Below are positions 26,579 through 37,100 of a DNA stretch of 64,000 nt, in pieces. A program made the translations under genes and the position numbers. Numbering within the stretch: the stretch's first letter is position 1; the number at the start of each line of letters is the position of its first letter. The stretch is from an uncultured Commensalibacter sp. (GTDB lineage Bacteria > Pseudomonadota > Alphaproteobacteria > Acetobacterales > Acetobacteraceae): NCBI GenBank assembly GCA_945266285.1, contig CALYOP010000006.1:1-64000 (forward strand), read 5' to 3'. The notes beneath the pieces were generated by a model. The model was not told where the DNA came from. It did no database searches and saw only the letters and a program-made list of their open reading frames with translations.

Positions 26579-27487
26579 ATGAGCAAAAATGTCTGTTTAT
26601 TTGCCTATTATGATACGAATGGTCTTCTCCCCCCTTATACAGCGCATTATTTAAAAGAACTTAATCAAAGCGGTTGGGAAATTCATTTAGCTTTATCGGG
26701 TCAAACAACGATATCAAAAGACATCGAAACCTTTTGTAAAGCTTTCAACATTACCGCCCACCCACGTCCCAATAAAGGGCTGGATTTCGGTGCATGGCAG
26801 GATTTGATCCAACAGGGTTGTATCGAAGATGCAGACCGTATCCTATTGGCCAATGATAGTGTGCTTGGCCCTATCAGCCCATTAAAACCAATTTTTGAAA
26901 TGATGTGGCGTCAACCCGTTGACGTATGGGGCATGATTGAATCTTACGAGGAAAATTGGCATTTCCAATCTTGGTTTCTCCATTTCACGCGCGATGCTTT
27001 TAACCACCCTGAAATTCAGAAAATCTTTAATCAATCTTTTGCTTCAATGAGCAAGGTTGAAATCATCTTTAAAGGTGAATTAGGCTTGGGTTTAGCCCTA
27101 CGCAATTTAACTTCGCTACGTTGCGAAGCTTTATGGTCGGATCCTCATAAAAAATATTTTCGCAACCCATCAAAAACAAATCCTATGCAAATGGATTGGT
27201 ATAGTGTTTTAACTTCGGGACGCGTACCATTTCTTAAAAAAGAACTTTTACGCTTTAATCCATTTGCTATTTTTTGGTTGGATTCTTATCGCAATTATTT
27301 AAAAAATAATAATTTTTTCCCTCTAGCCTGGATAGATCTTTATCTAAAAGATGCACCTCCCCCCCCAGAGGGATTTCTTTATCCTAAATGGTCAAAAAGA
27401 CTTTCCTATCTTTTCATAACCTTTGATCAGTCGCTCGCCTGGAAAGCCTTTTTCAGGCATGGGCTTCGTTTCCCACATCCTTTTTGA
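26579..27487 (+). CDS. RgpF-type (rhamnan synthesis F) glycan protein
   Basis: A 302-residue protein of the RgpF family, recognised by LFAYYDTNGLLPPYTAHYLKEL at the start, PRPNKGLDFGAW (about 61-72), RILLANDSVLGP and a conserved Trp-rich stretch (DVWGMIESYEENWHFQSWFLHF). RgpF proteins take part in building rhamnose- or other polysaccharides on the cell surface. No signal peptide. Its 3' end overlaps the 3' end of the opposing 944-residue glycosyltransferase gene by 35 bp. Confidence 0.82.
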   Translation: MSKNVCLFAYYDTNGLLPPYTAHYLKELNQSGWEIHLALSGQTTISKDIETFCKAFNITAHPRPNKGLDFGAWQDLIQQGCIEDADRILLANDSVLGPISPLKPIFEMMWRQPVDVWGMIESYEENWHFQSWFLHFTRDAFNHPEIQKIFNQSFASMSKVEIIFKGELGLGLALRNLTSLRCEALWSDPHKKYFRNPSKTNPMQMDWYSVLTSGRVPFLKKELLRFNPFAIFWLDSYRNYLKNNNFFPLAWIDLYLKDAPPPPEGFLYPKWSKRLSYLFITFDQSLAWKAFFRHGLRFPHPF

Positions 27488-30287
27488 TCTGTTGAAAGAT
27501 TCCCAATAATTCTTGAGCTTGCTGCTCTTGCGTTTCAATATGGTCTTTATGCGGGTTTGTATAATTGACGAACCGATCCGAATGATCAAGCAGATCCTCT
27601 ACTGCTTTTTGTAATTCATCGGCATCGCCATTGATGGAAATTAACGTGCCATTTACACCATCCATAATATCTTCGGACTGTCCACCAGGAGCACTACAGA
27701 TTACCCAAACGTCACGAAGCAATGCTTCACGTACCGTCATACCGTAACTTTCCTTCCAACGAGAAGGAAAAAGCAATACATCAATTCCGTAAAAGAAATC
27801 ATCCATTGTCGTTTTATCATAAGGAAGAACTGTTAATATTTCTCCCTTTGCACCCCAATTTCTTGGGTTAATCGGAGGATATCCAAGATTTACCTTGCTA
27901 TCTACAATCTTTAATTGCCAATCCGAACGTTTTAGGCGACCAAATACTTCCCGAATCAAAGGATAACCCTTAACTGATTCATCACCTGCAGCAAATCCAA
28001 ACCGTAGCGGCATATTTGATGGTCTGGGTGGCCGTTTCTTGGTTGGTCTTGGTATTCCATTACGATTGACCTTGATATGATCTCCGGCGATACCGTTCAT
28101 AATATGAAGCTGACGATGGCTCTCGCTCGGACTTAACAATAACGCTGCCTGTTCTAATCCTTGATGCATCATAGCATAGCGACCATGGATATATTTGCCT
28201 GCAAACGGCATACATATTTGGCAAATATTGGTGTCAATCTTGGTTTGAAAACAGTAATTCCCGTCTGCGCGCACCATAAACTGCCGCTCACATAACCACC
28301 ATGCATCATGTAAAGTGACCACATAGGGAATATTAGCACCCTGGCATAACCGTAAAAGTGGTAACCCTAAACTCTGAATAGAATGAAAATGGACAATATC
28401 TGGTTTTATCGCTTCCAGAACTTGTCCGAATCCCATCGTCATATCAATGTTATCGACTACTTGCACTGGATCAACTATAGACGGAATAACGGTTGAAAAA
28501 ACTAGCGATTCACCCGAATGATAACGTAGCAACGCATTAGGCAATCCATCAATAAATGGCCGCGAAGTGAATATACTTACTTCGGCATCCTTTTCCTTTT
28601 CTAGACGCTTTGCTAATTCTTCAGCTACAAGTGTAGCCCCTCCAAAAGAATAAGGTTCGTAATAAATATTTACGGTTAATATTCTTAGTTTATCTTTAGG
28701 TAGCGGCTGCGGCACCCCAAAAACAGGCTTTACCTGCGTTTCAGCAATATTCTTGGGATGATACCGTTCATGAACGTCTTCGTAAGCTTGTTCGCCAATA
28801 CGTTTTCTAAACGCTTTATTACGTGCAAGTTTCAATAACGCTTCTTCCCATTCGACAGGATTCGCAGCTAATAAACCATTTACATCATTTCTTATTACAT
28901 CCGTGAATGCTTGCTGCGGAGAGCAAACTGAAGGAATACCAAGAATAGAAGCTTCAAGATATTTGATGTTACTTTTGGCATCATTAAAATCAATTGGTTC
29001 TAACGGAGCAATCGCAATATCAGCTTTGGCTAATAACCCCAAATAAACATGGTAAGGTTGACTTGGAATATATTTAACCTGTGATTGAACGGCCTTAAAT
29101 TCAGGTGGAAGTTCCAATTCACCAACAATATGCAACGAAAGATGTGGTTCTTTTTTCATCGCAGCCAAGATACCCGGTGCTGCGATCATAAAATCTACAT
29201 TATGGGTTTTGGTGCCAGAGCCATATAAAATAACGACTTCATCCGATTGGTTCTCAGATTTGCGATTTTTAATATGATATTCTTTTGCTAAACGTAATGT
29301 TTCTTTATCAAGCGCATTCTCAATAATAACAACTTCCTTCAGCCCTGCCGCTTTCATAAAAGAAGCTAAGGCACGGGTCGAAGCAATACCCCGATCACAA
29401 GCCAACATTGCTTTGCGGAATAATTTTGCACCAGATAACAGCAATTCTTTTTCATGCTTAGGCAACAAATCCATATAACCGCATTGTAAGTAAAGTTCTC
29501 GATCAAATATAAGATCGTCAACTTCCCACCATGGAGACAATCCAACCCGTTTGGCTTCTTCAATTTCCTCCATAACCGATTCAAAACCAGGCACACGATA
29601 AAAAATAACCTCTGTGCAGGTCTGTAAAAGTGATTTTACTGTATCGGTTTCTCGCCAATCAACGATTCGACATTTCCATCCCAAATGTTCAAAATGCTCT
29701 TTCTTTTGCAAAACACGATATTTGACACATTGCGGCAAAGTCATTTCGGCAACAATGAGAATTAACGGAGATATTCTTTTAAAATCTTTTTTAGATAAAA
29801 CTCGTTTATAGGTATCTACTGGGCTATCAACGATATCTGAATTAAATGTTTTCTTTACAGCTGGCACATGACCAGGCTTTAATTTTTTCCTACCATTTAA
29901 ATAGGGGGGAAGACGTTTTTTTACCCTATTATAAACGCCACCATATCCTTCATCCTGATAAATTTCGATGATGCGCTTTTTGACATCTTTCAAACTTTGC
30001 CCCGTAGGTAACTGACCCCGAGTCAGATAACGAACAAACCGTAATGGTTTCGTAATTCTCCAAGAAAAAGAATGGATTAAACGTTCCACTTGTTCTTGTT
30101 TTTTGAACAACTCAAAATAGAGAACCTGCGATCGCATTGCATGAAATTGCGCACTAAGACGATAGCTTTCTACTAAAGTTTTTAGTTTTTCAAAATCTTT
30201 CTCAATTATATCTTGAGACTGTTTTTGATTTGGTTGTGATTGCATTGATGAAATTTTATCTATTGAAACATTCTTGTCGTCAAGCAT
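27453..30287 (-). CDS. Giant double-domain glycosyltransferase (GT4-GT4)
   Basis: A 944-residue protein. Residues about 20-70 are a helical, coiled-coil-like region; FSWRITKPLRFV (74-85) is a segment often found in membrane-associated glycosyltransferases. The first GT4-like module (about 175-520) has FYRVPGF (229-235), the acidic EVDD motif (255-258) and KSNIKYLEASILGIPSV. The second GT4 (about 535-930) has GGATL, HFHSIQ, a Cys cluster near 666-692 and the EX7E motif in KESYGMTVREA. Both modules are collinear with those of the 1107-residue protein at 2273-5596. A terminator (30321-30351) lies just upstream, so it has its own promoter. Confidence 0.82.
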   Translation of the reverse strand: MLDDKNVSIDKISSMQSQPNQKQSQDIIEKDFEKLKTLVESYRLSAQFHAMRSQVLYFELFKKQEQVERLIHSFSWRITKPLRFVRYLTRGQLPTGQSLKDVKKRIIEIYQDEGYGGVYNRVKKRLPPYLNGRKKLKPGHVPAVKKTFNSDIVDSPVDTYKRVLSKKDFKRISPLILIVAEMTLPQCVKYRVLQKKEHFEHLGWKCRIVDWRETDTVKSLLQTCTEVIFYRVPGFESVMEEIEEAKRVGLSPWWEVDDLIFDRELYLQCGYMDLLPKHEKELLLSGAKLFRKAMLACDRGIASTRALASFMKAAGLKEVVIIENALDKETLRLAKEYHIKNRKSENQSDEVVILYGSGTKTHNVDFMIAAPGILAAMKKEPHLSLHIVGELELPPEFKAVQSQVKYIPSQPYHVYLGLLAKADIAIAPLEPIDFNDAKSNIKYLEASILGIPSVCSPQQAFTDVIRNDVNGLLAANPVEWEEALLKLARNKAFRKRIGEQAYEDVHERYHPKNIAETQVKPVFGVPQPLPKDKLRILTVNIYYEPYSFGGATLVAEELAKRLEKEKDAEVSIFTSRPFIDGLPNALLRYHSGESLVFSTVIPSIVDPVQVVDNIDMTMGFGQVLEAIKPDIVHFHSIQSLGLPLLRLCQGANIPYVVTLHDAWWLCERQFMVRADGNYCFQTKIDTNICQICMPFAGKYIHGRYAMMHQGLEQAALLLSPSESHRQLHIMNGIAGDHIKVNRNGIPRPTKKRPPRPSNMPLRFGFAAGDESVKGYPLIREVFGRLKRSDWQLKIVDSKVNLGYPPINPRNWGAKGEILTVLPYDKTTMDDFFYGIDVLLFPSRWKESYGMTVREALLRDVWVICSAPGGQSEDIMDGVNGTLISINGDADELQKAVEDLLDHSDRFVNYTNPHKDHIETQEQQAQELLGIFQQIKKDVGNEAHA

Positions 30288-30320
30288 TGAAAAATAACCA
30301 AAATTTAAGAGATCTATCGT

Positions 30321-30351
30321 AAAAAAAACCGACTACCTATTATGTAGTCGG
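30321..30351 (-). terminator. Rho-independent terminator after the 503-residue RTX-like gene
   Basis: Read on the minus strand, CCGACTAC (30351-30344) pairs with GTAGTCGG (30336-30329) and is followed by eight T residues (30328-30321). It ends 56 bp after the stop at 30407. Confidence 0.9.
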
Positions 30352-30406
30352 CTTTTATAAAGAAATGAAGCTTTAATTAAAAGATATTACCCTAATTCTA
30401 AGTATA

Positions 30407-31918
30407 CTACTTTGTTGTCGTTGTTGGACTATTGATAATATCAAAGCTATTTGCATTAAGGCTATTTACGGAGACACCCTGAAGAACAATGGTGTGATTG
30501 CTGATATTCAATGTTGTATTACCATTCTCTTCGGTAGCCTTTTCCAGCATAGCTTGTAAGCTATCCGCATCAAGACCATAATTATACAATCCAATTTTAT
30601 TCCCAGAAGAAGCGCTAAAGTCTGTAATAACGGTTTTACCACCGTTACCGGTTTCTTTAATAAAGGCAAATAAGTTATTACCTTTGCTTCCCGTAAAGGT
30701 ATCATTGCCGGTCCCACCAACTAAAGTATCATCGCCGGCACCACCTTGTGCTATCAAACTGGATGTCCCGCCTAAAACAGTATTCGCAAATACATGCATA
30801 TTTTTGCTATATGTGGAACCATCAAGCGTTTCGTTTCCTTGGCTGCCAACAAATAGTAAAGGATCGCTGGTACCTCCATCAACCGTATTCACATGAAGAT
30901 TTAAATTGTCAGCACCAAAGATTGTTGAATTTGCAGCGGTAATTGTTGTATTACCAAAACCATTTAAAAAGGTTAACTGTCCTGAAGTTGTAATTTGATT
31001 ATTACAACCACGCGAAACGATTAATTTGTCTACGTTCGCTGTAATCGTATCATTAACACCGCCTATGAAACTATTAGCTGGATCGTTCGCATCGGACGCT
31101 CCTTTAGTCGAATCAAATAATACGGTACTATTCGTGCCACCGATTACGGTACTACCACCTCCAACGGTAATGGTATTATAGGCGCTAACATCGTTAACCA
31201 ATGTTCTTTCGCCCATATTGATAACAGCATGATAATCACTCGAGCTTCCACCCATTAGAGTAATACTGTTATATCCTGGCCCTGAAATCGAGTCGGCACC
31301 TTCAGAAGTAATATCGTTGTAACCGGTACTCAAAGTAATGACGTTGCGACCTGCACCAGCATCAATTGTATTCTGACCATTACCAGCAGTAATTGTATCA
31401 TCAGCATCGCCAGTAACAATGTTCCAGTTACCACCGTCAACGGTATTACCTTCAAATTTAATCGGCCCAGAACCACCGATAAATTTACCATTTTCTTTAC
31501 CAGCCACGTAGGTAATGAGTTCAGTACTACCTGCCAAAATGTCAATTACATGATTTTTGTCCGTTGCCGTAGAAATAATTTTTACGGGTTCATGGAGAAC
31601 GATTGGGTTATTTTTATCAAAAGTTTTTGTGTCGTTATAACCACCTACTGCAAGGTAGCGAAACTCGTCCCCAACTTTATATTCACGTGTATTACCCGTT
31701 ACCGAATCGGTTCCACCCCGCCTAATGATCCCCTCTAAAGGTAGATGGTTGGGATTATATGGCAGCAGATCTCCAACTTCCATAGGTGCTGGATTCCCAT
31801 TATCGGCAAAAGCTTTTACATCTTTTACGAATTGTTGGGCTAAAGCCGTAGCCTTTGCACCGTCAAGCGTAACAGCGATAGTACTCCCAGAAGCACCTAG
31901 TAACGTTACGTAAGCCAT
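30407..31918 (-). CDS. RTX-like / beta-roll repeat protein, copy 2
   Basis: A 503-residue Gly/Asn/Asp/Thr-rich protein with no N-terminal signal peptide. The central part (about 155-390) consists of irregular beta-solenoid repeats (NTI, DTI, STV patterns). The RTX-type calcium-binding GGAGDDTLVGGTGND segment is at 392-406. It is followed by VITDFSASSGNKIGLYNYGLD and a Thr-rich tail. This layout (RTX repeats, ITDF element, short C-terminal tail) is seen in substrates of type I secretion. It is a paralogue of the neighbouring 472-residue protein, with the same layout. A surface or matrix protein is inferred; no secretion genes are in the window. Confidence 0.72.
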   Translation of the reverse strand: MAYVTLLGASGSTIAVTLDGAKATALAQQFVKDVKAFADNGNPAPMEVGDLLPYNPNHLPLEGIIRRGGTDSVTGNTREYKVGDEFRYLAVGGYNDTKTFDKNNPIVLHEPVKIISTATDKNHVIDILAGSTELITYVAGKENGKFIGGSGPIKFEGNTVDGGNWNIVTGDADDTITAGNGQNTIDAGAGRNVITLSTGYNDITSEGADSISGPGYNSITLMGGSSSDYHAVINMGERTLVNDVSAYNTITVGGGSTVIGGTNSTVLFDSTKGASDANDPANSFIGGVNDTITANVDKLIVSRGCNNQITTSGQLTFLNGFGNTTITAANSTIFGADNLNLHVNTVDGGTSDPLLFVGSQGNETLDGSTYSKNMHVFANTVLGGTSSLIAQGGAGDDTLVGGTGNDTFTGSKGNNLFAFIKETGNGGKTVITDFSASSGNKIGLYNYGLDADSLQAMLEKATEENGNTTLNISNHTIVLQGVSVNSLNANSFDIINSPTTTTK

Positions 31919-32046
31919 TTCACTTCATCTCTTTAGAATCAAATTATTATATTTAAGTATTTAGGATTATTTCTTTGCCATATTAAAACAAAATTATCAA
32001 CAACTATTTTAATAATTTAACGATTTTCTGAATAAAGAAAATACAC

Positions 32047-32077
32047 AAAAAGGTCATCAGAAATTACCTGATGACCT
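32047..32077 (-). terminator. Rho-independent terminator after the 472-residue RTX-like gene
   Basis: AGGTCATCAG (32051-32060) pairs perfectly with CTGATGACCT (32068-32077) around a 7-nt loop. On the minus strand it ends with a run of T residues (32050-32047). It separates the two paralogous genes, so each probably has its own promoter. Confidence 0.88.
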
Positions 32078-32112
32078 CGTATAAAACCTATGTCAAGTGT
32101 AATTTTAGATAA

Positions 32113-33531
32113 TTACGAAGACGCAGATCCATTGCTATTGGAAATGTCGAAGTTAGCAACAGAAAGGTCGCTAGCTTTTACACCTTCCAGAGTAATACTG
32201 GTAGCACCGAAGGAAAGCGTGGTATTACCAGCTTGATCGACCGCGCTCTGCAATGCGTTTTGCAGAGAATTTGAATCCAAGCCATAGTTGTAAAGACCAA
32301 TCTTATTACCAACAGAAGCTTTAAAATCAGTAATAACATTATGTGTCTGTGCATCATTTTTAATAAATGCAAATAGGTTATTACCAGCACCGCCAGTAAA
32401 TTTAGAATCGCCTGCACCACCAACCAGGGTGTCATCTCCGCTACCACCTGTAGCCGTAAGCTGTGAACCAGCTTCATTACTTGCAAATACATGCAAGGCA
32501 CCCGTAGAAGCAGAACCATTAAGAGTCTCATTACCGCCACCAGCTGCAAACAGACTACCATCTGGTGAAGAGTGTGTGGCATTTAAGTTCATGTTGAGGC
32601 CACTTGCACCAAATATGGTTGCATTACCTGCAGTAACGGTATTGTTTCCTGTTCCATTCAAGAAAGTTAAATTGTTATCAGCGGTAATGTTATTTTCAGA
32701 ACCACGAACAACGGTTAGATCACCTTGAATTGCAGAAATGGTATCATTAATACCGCCCATGAATGAATTACCTTGTCCACCCATAAACTTAACGGTACTA
32801 TTTTGACCACCAACAACGGTACTTTCACCACCAACAGAAATCGTATTATTATTACTGCTGTCGACAACTAGTGAAGCGGTTCCAATGTCAACGGTTGAAT
32901 TTCCGCCGAGCAGTGTAACGCTCTGGTAACCACCTTCACCACCGGAAATAGTATCATGACCGTATGAATAAACCGTATTATTACCTTTTCCAAGGTAAAT
33001 ATTGTTATTGCCCAGACCAGCATTAACCGTATTGTTACCATTCGTAAGAACGATCATGTCATCTGCGCTACCGGTTTGAATATTCCAGTTGCCTGCTTTA
33101 TCACCACTACCATCAAAGATTGCTGTGTTGGCGGTATTAATAAAGGAACCACTTTCTTGACCAGCGTTATAAGTTGTACCAGCTTTATGACCGGCAACAA
33201 TACTGACTGAATCACCAGCATTACCTTTACCTGTCAGATTAGTACGAGGATCTGTCGAGGCATTAAGTTCTGCCCTGTCACCGACCACAACATATTTATA
33301 AGCAGAACTGACTGTATAATCACCAGCTTGATCAATAGTACCAACATTGATCTTGTCAGCTACAGTAGCAGGATCACTATTGCTAACAACATCAGAAACA
33401 ACCGTAGTGTTAGAAATATCTGCTAAGTGTTTAACAAGCTGATTAGCCAGATTATAGGCATTATCTGTTTGATTATCCGCGTTGATAGTAACCTGGGAGC
33501 CTGATGCCCCACCATTTATTGTAATTGCCAT
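32113..33531 (-). CDS. RTX-like / beta-roll repeat protein, copy 1
   Basis: A 472-residue protein, very rich in Asn, Gly, Ser and Thr, without any Cys or signal peptide. Beta-solenoid repeats (NNTV, NSTV, NDTI) fill about 140-340. The GGSGDDTLVGGAGD calcium-type motif (362-375) precedes VITDFKASVGNKIGLYNYGLD and a Ser-rich tail. Its C-terminal 130 residues are close to those of the 503-residue copy, while the N-termini differ more. The composition fits an extracellular adhesin or matrix protein exported by a type I system. Many Asn/Ser/Thr would be possible glycan acceptor sites for the enzymes encoded around it; that link is inferred. Confidence 0.72.
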   Translation of the reverse strand: MAITINGGASGSQVTINADNQTDNAYNLANQLVKHLADISNTTVVSDVVSNSDPATVADKINVGTIDQAGDYTVSSAYKYVVVGDRAELNASTDPRTNLTGKGNAGDSVSIVAGHKAGTTYNAGQESGSFINTANTAIFDGSGDKAGNWNIQTGSADDMIVLTNGNNTVNAGLGNNNIYLGKGNNTVYSYGHDTISGGEGGYQSVTLLGGNSTVDIGTASLVVDSSNNNTISVGGESTVVGGQNSTVKFMGGQGNSFMGGINDTISAIQGDLTVVRGSENNITADNNLTFLNGTGNNTVTAGNATIFGASGLNMNLNATHSSPDGSLFAAGGGNETLNGSASTGALHVFASNEAGSQLTATGGSGDDTLVGGAGDSKFTGGAGNNLFAFIKNDAQTHNVITDFKASVGNKIGLYNYGLDSNSLQNALQSAVDQAGNTTLSFGATSITLEGVKASDLSVANFDISNSNGSASS

Positions 33532-34126
33532 TTATACCACTCTTAAAAAACTAATATCACTTTTAATCCATAAAATATGGATTAATCTCTACATCACTTT
33601 AACAATGCAAAGACCGATGCTAAGGCTAACCTACGTTATACTTTCAGAACAGAATCGCGCACAACCACCGTTATGGAAACTTTACCATTCTTTAAATACA
33701 ACTCTGAGTGATCTATATCATTATAATACCGCTATAACAACCAATTTTTCAGCAGTATCTAAAGAAAATAACATTTTATGTCCAAACTAATATATATAAA
33801 AACAAAACATCCTGTATGATATCCGCTTTATTATTGTTATTCTAAACATAGATAATAGCTTATTTTACAGAATCGAATCGTATTATTAAAGCTGAACGAA
33901 AATTTAATATTTCAAAATTTTTTAAAATATTTATGAATAATATTTCATTTCGACGTATTTTTTTTCTGATAAAAACCTGACATAAAACCATGTTTCCAAA
34001 ATACTATATAACCAATAAAAATCTTTCTGATTTTGCATAATCAGCTAATTGATTGTATCAATAGCTTAGAAATTTTTAGGCATATTTAAACATTATATTT
34101 TACATACAAAAATAAGGATTTTAGGG
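33532..34126. other. Divergent intergenic region between RTX-like and GT4-GT2 genes
   Basis: This 595-bp AT-rich stretch must carry the promoters of both flanking genes. A plus-strand frame 33605-33790 (61 codons) has protein-like text but no ribosome binding site, and I do not call it a gene. No strong hairpin or operator-like palindrome stands out. Confidence 0.45.
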
Positions 34127-37100
34127 ATGGATTCGGATCAGCAAAACTATTTTTGTCATGACAAAACTATTAACAATATGCTGTCAGATAATAATAATGA
34201 GCTTCTATTTCATGCCCCATCACTTTCTGGCTATGTACATCCTTATTATCCGTTTCTAGTTTGGTTTTTAAATAATCAGCATTTCGATCGTATCGCCATT
34301 TTTGATTCTGAACATCGTAAATCTTTAACAAGCTTTTGCGATATTTTTGCTACTTTCAAATTATCAACAAAATGTTATGGCCGGTATAATTCTGAAACCG
34401 AACTGCGTTATCCCGAATTATTGCTTCCTTTACCTGATAATTGGGAAGATGGTTTCTTTTCGCTTATATCCATTGATGCAACCTATTTTCTTCTTGAAGA
34501 CTTGTCATGCTTTAAGAAAAACATTCCGAATCTACCTAAAGATTGTTTTATCTTATTAACTGGTATCTATAATTCTCAAATTACCGCACGAAAGAATCAA
34601 TCAATTTGGGAAAAATGGAAAAAACAATTTGCCTTTTTTGAATTCTTCCACGATGAAGGCCTGATTCTTTTCTATACAGGAGAAGAGCCCTCTGCTTTTT
34701 GCAAAGCACTTTTTGAACTAGAAAGCCAATATCCGCAACTGGCCCAACGCTTGCGCGAACGTTGCGCTATAATTGGTCGTTATTGGCAGCAAAGAATTCA
34801 ATCACCTCATCAACGTTTTCCAAAAACCGATGACCAGAATCTTTATAGTCAAAAAGATTTTCTGGAATCTAAAACCTTGTTACAGGAGGCACAACAACAA
34901 AAACGTCTTCTGGAAAAAAACTTTAAAACCCTAACCGATCAGGTCAAGCAGCTTCACGAGTTTTACCTTCAGCAAATCCAGCAAATCCATCAGACCTATG
35001 AAAGCTGGGGTATGAAAGTATATGAAAAGACGCAAAATCGTACCCGAATGGCTGCCAAAGTGTTCTTAGGATACCCATTACTGGCACCTTTACCAAAAAT
35101 TCAGCTTTCCCATTTAGAAACAACGAATCTTCCCGATTTCCCATCGCTTACTTTTACGCCAACGATTCAAGAACTTTATTTTAAACAAAAAGTAGAAACT
35201 GAAAAACCGAACAATCCCGTACGGCGTGTTCTTTTTGTCTCGGGCGAACCTCATACGCCTGGGACATTATATCGTTGCATTCGAAATGCCGAAGCTTGCC
35301 GTATAGCTGGTCATGAAGCACGTGTTATAAATTCGAAGGATATTACACCCGATGACATTAAATGGGCACATGTACTTATTTTTTGGCGTGTAGAATTTAG
35401 CAATCATATTGCTATCGCTCTGAATCTTGCCAAAGAATTTGGTGTTTTAACCGCTTTTGATGCCGATGATATCGTCTTTAAACCTCAACTAGCTCATATC
35501 GAAATTATTGATGGTATTCGCACCATTGGGACGACTGAAGCCGAAACTTCACGAACGTTTAACAACATGAAACAAACGCTTCTTCGAACGGATTTCGCAG
35601 TCGCTACGACCAAAGAAATGTGGGAACACATGGCACAGGTTTTAATTGTTAAACATGCTGGACCATTAATTTTCCAACTCCCTAATATTTTCGATGATGA
35701 ATGTGTGCGGCTTTCACGTTATCATGCTCGTTTAAAACGTATCGATAAACAAGACGACTTCATTCGTATCGGCTATGCCTCTGGGACACGTACACATCAA
35801 AGAGATTTTGGAAGAATCATTCCCGCCCTGATTTCGGTTTTCAGAAAACGTCCACATGTAAAATTGGTGTTATTCCGTGAACCTGAAAATCATCGCCCCA
35901 TTTTATTAATGGGCGAATATCCCGAATTGGCTGGATTCGAAGATCGTATCGAATGGCGCGATACCGTACCTTTAAAAGAACTTCCAAAGGAATTGGCAAG
36001 ATTCGATATTTCTATCGCGCCACTTGAAACGGAGAATGTTTTTTGCAATGCCAAAAGCGAACTTAAATATTTTGAAGCAGCTTTGACGAATGTTTGTTCT
36101 GTCGTATCACCTACGGGACCTTTCAAAAGAACGGTTGAACATGGCATTACTGGTTTTCTTGCCGAAACGATCGAAGAATGGGAAAATTGCCTGTTAACCC
36201 TAGTTGACGATGAAATTTTACGTCATAAAATGGCACAAAATGCTTATCATCAGGTTTTATGGGATTTTGGTATCCAACGTCAGGCCAAAATCTGTAATAT
36301 GATGTTACGAAGCCTTACTAGTGAATCCGCAGCAGCCGAAGCCTCAGAAATTCAATTTAAACGTGGCGATTATAAAGCACTAGGCCTTCCGAAAATACCG
36401 GATAGTGAGATTCTCTTTACACATGATGCTTTACAAGAAGCAGAAGTCACAGTGGTGATTACCTGTTACAACTACAGCCAATTTGTAATCGAAGCATTAG
36501 AATCTGTCCGAGCTCAGACGCTTGCTTCATTAGATTTAATTATCGTTGATGACCGATCACAAGATAATTCCGTTGAATTAATTAAAGCATGGGCAGAAGA
36601 TCATAAAGAACGATTTAATCGATTACAGCTTCGGCGTTCTTTGAAAAATGCTGGTTTAGGAGGGGCAAGAAATATCGGTATCGCCGCCAGTGAAACACTT
36701 TATTCCATGCAGCTTGATGCTGATAACCGTTTATTGCCAAATGCTTGTGAACGTTTGTTAGACACCATGATTAAAAATCCGCTTGCTGGATTTGCCTATC
36801 CTTTTCTGCGTCATTTTGGAGCAGGAGAAGCCATTGGTGGCGATATTCCTTTCCATCCTCAACGCCTCAAAGTTGGGAACTATATTGATGCCATGACAAT
36901 GGTTGCAAAATGGGCATGGGCTGCAGCTGGAGGCTATTATGTCAAACGCGATGCCATGGGTTGGGAAGACTATGATCTATGGTGCTGCCTTGCTGAACTT
37001 GGCATACAAGGAACGCAGGTTAACGAAGTACTTGCGGAATATCGCGCTCATTATTCATCTATGACCGCTACAGTAACTGAACAACATTTCCATAAACCAA

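Noticed and set aside
30407..33531. Repeated DNA in the RTX-like genes as a possible CRISPR or tandem-repeat array
   Set aside because: The repeats are protein-level beta-roll motifs of irregular spacing, not near-identical DNA units with spacers.
33605..33790. 61-codon plus-strand frame in the divergent region
   Set aside because: Some protein-like text but no ribosome binding site and no recognised family; too weak to call.
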